From assembly GCA_002345425.1 (NCBI GenBank), contig DDWA01000029.1:1-16280 (forward strand): DNA of 16,280 nt, read 5' to 3'. A program made the position numbers and the translations under genes. The stretch is from Caryophanales bacterium UBA2298. GTDB taxonomy: Bacteria; Bacillota_I; Bacilli_A; Izemoplasmatales; Hujiaoplasmataceae. Below are positions 13,834-16,280 of the stretch, one piece after another. How positions within the stretch are numbered: the first letter of the stretch is position 1; each line of letters opens with the position of its first letter. A model generated the notes under the pieces. It was not told where the DNA came from, did no database searches, and saw only the letters and a list, made by a program, of their open reading frames with translations.

Positions 13834-14694
13834 ATGTTTAAAGTAGAAAATTTAAAATTTAAGTACGCAAATAATAATGAAGATGTTATAAGAGGAATCA
13901 ATTTTGAAATCAAGGAAGGTGAAATCTTTGGCTTTTTAGGTCCTAGTGGCGCAGGAAAAAGTACGACTCAAAAAATAATTATTAAAATATTGGAAGATTA
14001 TCGTGGAAATATTTTTTATCAAGGTAAAAATTTAAAGGATTATACCAATGAATTCTATGAAGATATCGGCGTTAGTTTCGAAATGCCAATTCATTTTTCT
14101 AAAATGACAGCGATGGAAAATATCAACTTCTTTTTAAAATTATATAAAAATAACGCTGATGTTGAAAGTTTAATGAAAAGAGTTGGGTTATGGGAGCATA
14201 AAGATGAGTTAGTCGGTACCTATTCAAAGGGAATGAAAATAAGATTAAATTTAGTAAGAGCGTTATTAAATAATCCAAAAATGCTTTTCCTTGATGAGCC
14301 GACAAATGGATTAGATCCTACTAACGCTATGATATTAAAAGATATGATAAGAGAATTTAGAGCTGCTGGCGGAACAGTATTTATTACTTCCCACATCATG
14401 GCGGATATCGATCAATTATGTGATCGAGTAGCTTTTATCGTTAATGGCGAAATTAAGGAAATTGATTCCCCGAGAAACTTGAAAATTAGGTATGGCAAAA
14501 GTGTTGTCATGGTTGAATATCAAGAAAATGGAGAAACTGTAAAAAAAGAGTTCCTTAAACAGGAAATCGGTAAAAATAAGGAATTTTTAGAAATATTAAC
14601 AACTAAAGAAATCGAAACCATTCATAGTGGTGAAACTACACTTGAAGATATTTTTATTAAAGTAACCGGGGTGAAGTTAGCCGATGAAAACTAA
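13834..14694 (+). CDS. ABC transporter ATP-binding protein (drug-export type)
   Basis: This 286-residue ATPase has Walker A GPSGAGKST (36-44), an ABC signature reading YSKGMK (130-135) in place of LSGGQ, Walker B MLFLDEP (150-156) with catalytic E155, the D-loop GLD (159-161) and the H-loop H187 in ITSH. The Q-loop position appears to be E83 (in GVSFEMPIH) rather than Gln. An extra 70 residues at the C-terminus end in TTLEDIFIKVTG, as in multidrug or antibiotic exporters of the ABC-2 class. It energises the two permeases that follow. It starts four bases after the TetR stop with AAAGGA upstream, and overlaps the first permease by 11 bases. The substrate is unknown; similar ATPases are often labelled fluoroquinolone exporters, a label I would not transfer. 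Confidence 0.93.
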   Translation: MFKVENLKFKYANNNEDVIRGINFEIKEGEIFGFLGPSGAGKSTTQKIIIKILEDYRGNIFYQGKNLKDYTNEFYEDIGVSFEMPIHFSKMTAMENINFFLKLYKNNADVESLMKRVGLWEHKDELVGTYSKGMKIRLNLVRALLNNPKMLFLDEPTNGLDPTNAMILKDMIREFRAAGGTVFITSHIMADIDQLCDRVAFIVNGEIKEIDSPRNLKIRYGKSVVMVEYQENGETVKKEFLKQEIGKNKEFLEILTTKEIETIHSGETTLEDIFIKVTGVKLADEN

Positions 14695-15421
14695 TCGTTT
14701 AACCTTATTGATTAAAGGTGAGTTGTTAAGACTTCATAAGTATAATGTTGTCTTTATCAGTATCTTTATCGCACTAATTTGGGGAGTAGTTTTATTCTTT
14801 GTTGATTCGGTTATCTTTAATGCACTTCTACCTTTCTTGATTCTTGTTGATGCAACGATGATGAGTTTGATGTATATTGGTAGCGTGATGTTTTTTGAAA
14901 AGAAAGAATCAACTTTATCTTCTGTGTTAGTAACTCCTGTTACAAACCAAGAAATTATTCTTTCGAAGATTCTTGCTAATACAATTCATAATTTATTTTC
15001 AACTAGTTTAATAATTATTGTTTTTATCTTTATTAAAGATGTTAAGATAAATTATATATTGATGTTGCTGGCAATAATATTAGTAACTGCTGTTTTTACA
15101 GGATTAGGATTATTGTTGTCTTATTTTCAAAAAGATTTTACAACAATGTTGACTAATTTGATGTTACTGATGTTTGCGTTTTTACTACCATCAGCTTTAT
15201 ACGGTTTTGGCGTTTTAAAAGCTGATGTATGGGAATACATATTGCTACTTAATCCTATCCAAGCAGCACAAGAAATTATTATGGGTGGATTTAGAGCTGT
15301 AACTCTAGACTGGAAGTATTATTTTAGTTTAGGATATTTAATTGTTGGCGGAATATTAACTTACAAATTCTTGATTGTTCCTAAGTTCAATGCTTATGCA
15401 GTATCTATTAGTGGAGTGTGA
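14684..15421 (+). CDS. ABC-2 type exporter permease, first subunit
   Basis: This 245-residue integral membrane protein has about six helices (about 21-40, 46-71, 104-117, 123-147, 156-176 and 213-232). After helix 2 it has FFEKKESTLSSVLVTPVTNQE (70-90), the typical cytoplasmic coupling region of ABC-2 permeases. It forms the export channel with the ATPase and the second permease. Its ATG lies in the last codons of the ATPase gene, with GGGGTGA nine bases upstream, so the two are translated together. The transported compound cannot be inferred. Confidence 0.88.
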   Translation: MKTNRLTLLIKGELLRLHKYNVVFISIFIALIWGVVLFFVDSVIFNALLPFLILVDATMMSLMYIGSVMFFEKKESTLSSVLVTPVTNQEIILSKILANTIHNLFSTSLIIIVFIFIKDVKINYILMLLAIILVTAVFTGLGLLLSYFQKDFTTMLTNLMLLMFAFLLPSALYGFGVLKADVWEYILLLNPIQAAQEIIMGGFRAVTLDWKYYFSLGYLIVGGILTYKFLIVPKFNAYAVSISGV

Positions 15422-15426
15422 TTAAG

Positions 15427-16149
15427 ATGTTAAAAACAGTAATAAAGGCTGAATTGAGAAATATTTCTAGAGATCGAATGTATTTATTCTTTGGGATTTA
15501 TCCAGTAATTCTTGGAGTCGCTGGTTATTTCTTGATTCCATATTTAAAAACCACAGTAGCTCCGGGAAATCTTTTACCTGAAATAGTAGCAATGTTGTTG
15601 ATACTAATGACTGGATTTATCTTTGGAGCATTGTCAGCCTTTACGCTTTTGGATGACAAAGATGATTCTGTGTTAATGAGCTTAAAGGTTACACCAATCT
15701 CAGTCAAAGCTTATGTGATGGTTAAGATGATTGTAAGTTTCATCTTCGGTTTCATTGCGACATTGGTAATTATTTTAGCTACTGGTTTTTTGCCTGATTC
15801 ATCATTTTGGGTAATCTTAATGATTTCCTTTGTTGGTGCTATGCAAGCACCAGGAATTGCCTTGATAGTTAATTCTTTTTCCGATAATAAGGTTGAAGGT
15901 TTTGTAATTATGAAAATGAGTGCTCTTATTTTAGCATTTCCAGTTATTGCATTTTTCGTTCAATCTTGGCAAGAAGTTTTCTTGGTTTTCGCGCCAGGAT
16001 TTTGGTCAGCGAGAATGATTCAGATGGAATTGATAACATCCATAGAAGCTAATTTTACTTTGATAGTTTACTTTATTCTAGGCGTGATTTACAATTTAAT
16101 TTTTGTGACTTTATTTATGAAAATATATTCAAAAAGAAGCAATTTATAG
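15427..16149 (+). CDS. ABC-2 type exporter permease, second subunit
   Basis: This 240-residue membrane protein has about six helices (about 19-40, 52-75, 98-120, 127-148, 160-180 and 208-231) and the coupling segment LLDDKDDSVLMSLKVTPIS (74-92), parallel to that of the preceding permease. The two are distant paralogues and probably form a heterodimer. The start is placed at ATG 15427, five bases after the upstream stop, with GGAG ten bases before it. A GTG at 15418 is also in frame, but only one base separates it from that ribosome site. Its UAG stop forms the first bases of the next gene's ribosome site. Confidence 0.87.
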   Translation: MLKTVIKAELRNISRDRMYLFFGIYPVILGVAGYFLIPYLKTTVAPGNLLPEIVAMLLILMTGFIFGALSAFTLLDDKDDSVLMSLKVTPISVKAYVMVKMIVSFIFGFIATLVIILATGFLPDSSFWVILMISFVGAMQAPGIALIVNSFSDNKVEGFVIMKMSALILAFPVIAFFVQSWQEVFLVFAPGFWSARMIQMELITSIEANFTLIVYFILGVIYNLIFVTLFMKIYSKRSNL

Positions 16150-16161
16150 GAGGGAATATTA

Positions 16162-16280
16162 ATGGAAGTATTAGGAATCATTTTAATTGTTTATGGAATC
16201 ATTTGTGTTCTGATTGCTGCTCTTAGACCACCATTTATCATGAATATGAAAAAGATGCAAATCTTTGAAAAGTATTTAGG
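16162..16280 (+). CDS. Small membrane protein of the ABC export operon (partial, runs off the window)
   Basis: A frame open to the window edge starts at ATG 16162, twelve bases after the second permease, with a strong AGGAGGG ribosome site. The visible 39 codons begin MEVLGIILIVYGIICVLIAA, a membrane helix, followed by LRPPFIMNMKKMQIFEKYLG, a basic cytoplasmic segment. I do not recognise the family with certainty. Its position suggests an accessory part of the exporter. The end is not in the window. Confidence 0.7.
   Translation, partial: MEVLGIILIVYGIICVLIAALRPPFIMNMKKMQIFEKYL

Noticed and set aside
1..16280. Possible reassignment of UGA to tryptophan, as in many Mollicutes
   Set aside because: Several genes end with UGA at the expected family length (def, GH3, first permease), and tryptophans are encoded by UGG, so the standard code applies.

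Overview
This window looks like a chromosomal segment of an AT-rich, low-GC Gram-positive-type bacterium with compact gene spacing. The Bacillota-style genes (rpsP, khpA, ylbG, a type-2-like def, DegV, PadR/HAAS pairs), the plain AAGGAGG ribosome binding sites and the UGA codons acting as true stops fit the Bacilli/Mollicutes border, such as Izemoplasma- or Acholeplasma-like lineages or Erysipelotrichia. That placement is inference. A flavodiiron protein and the NfnAB transhydrogenase suggest a fermentative, mostly anaerobic life.

Layout. From 1 to about 5.15 kb almost everything is on the minus strand, in three transcription blocks. (a) A consensus promoter at 2182-2209 drives degV, a PadR regulator, its HAAS-domain membrane partner and a Gx/HepT-like membrane protein, ending at the hairpin at 1-25. 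(b) A near-perfect promoter at 4851-4879 drives rpsP, khpA, a DUF523 gene, then a hairpin and a DEAD-box helicase with a DbpA-type RNA-binding domain. (c) ylbG has its own promoter and terminator. From 5.2 to 8.5 kb, def and a large family 3 glycoside hydrolase are on the plus strand. Between them lies a minus-strand fragment that I read as a remnant of glf (UDP-galactopyranose mutase). A bidirectional terminator separates the hydrolase from the convergent flavodiiron gene fprA (8573-9784). From 9.9 to 16.28 kb the plus strand carries a second degV, the nfnA-nfnB pair, and a TetR-regulated ABC export operon (TetR, ATPase, two permeases and a small membrane protein cut by the window edge).

How the genes fit together. 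FprA reduces O2 or NO using electrons from reduced carriers, and NfnAB links NADH, NADPH and ferredoxin, so both belong to redox balance in an anaerobe. The hydrolase has no signal peptide and probably cleaves imported glucosides in the cytoplasm. The two DegV proteins are likely fatty-acid carriers for a FakA-type kinase that is not in the window. The TetR gene sits behind two copies of the same inverted repeat, the usual design of a ligand-induced efflux operon.

I found no CRISPR array, tRNA, rRNA, insertion sequence or clearly new system. The most interesting items are the glf remnant, a terminator hairpin squeezed into the helicase leader, an rpsP promoter whose -35 box is inside the ylbG terminator, the paired TetR operators, and the repeated use of a UAG stop as part of the next gene's ribosome binding site.
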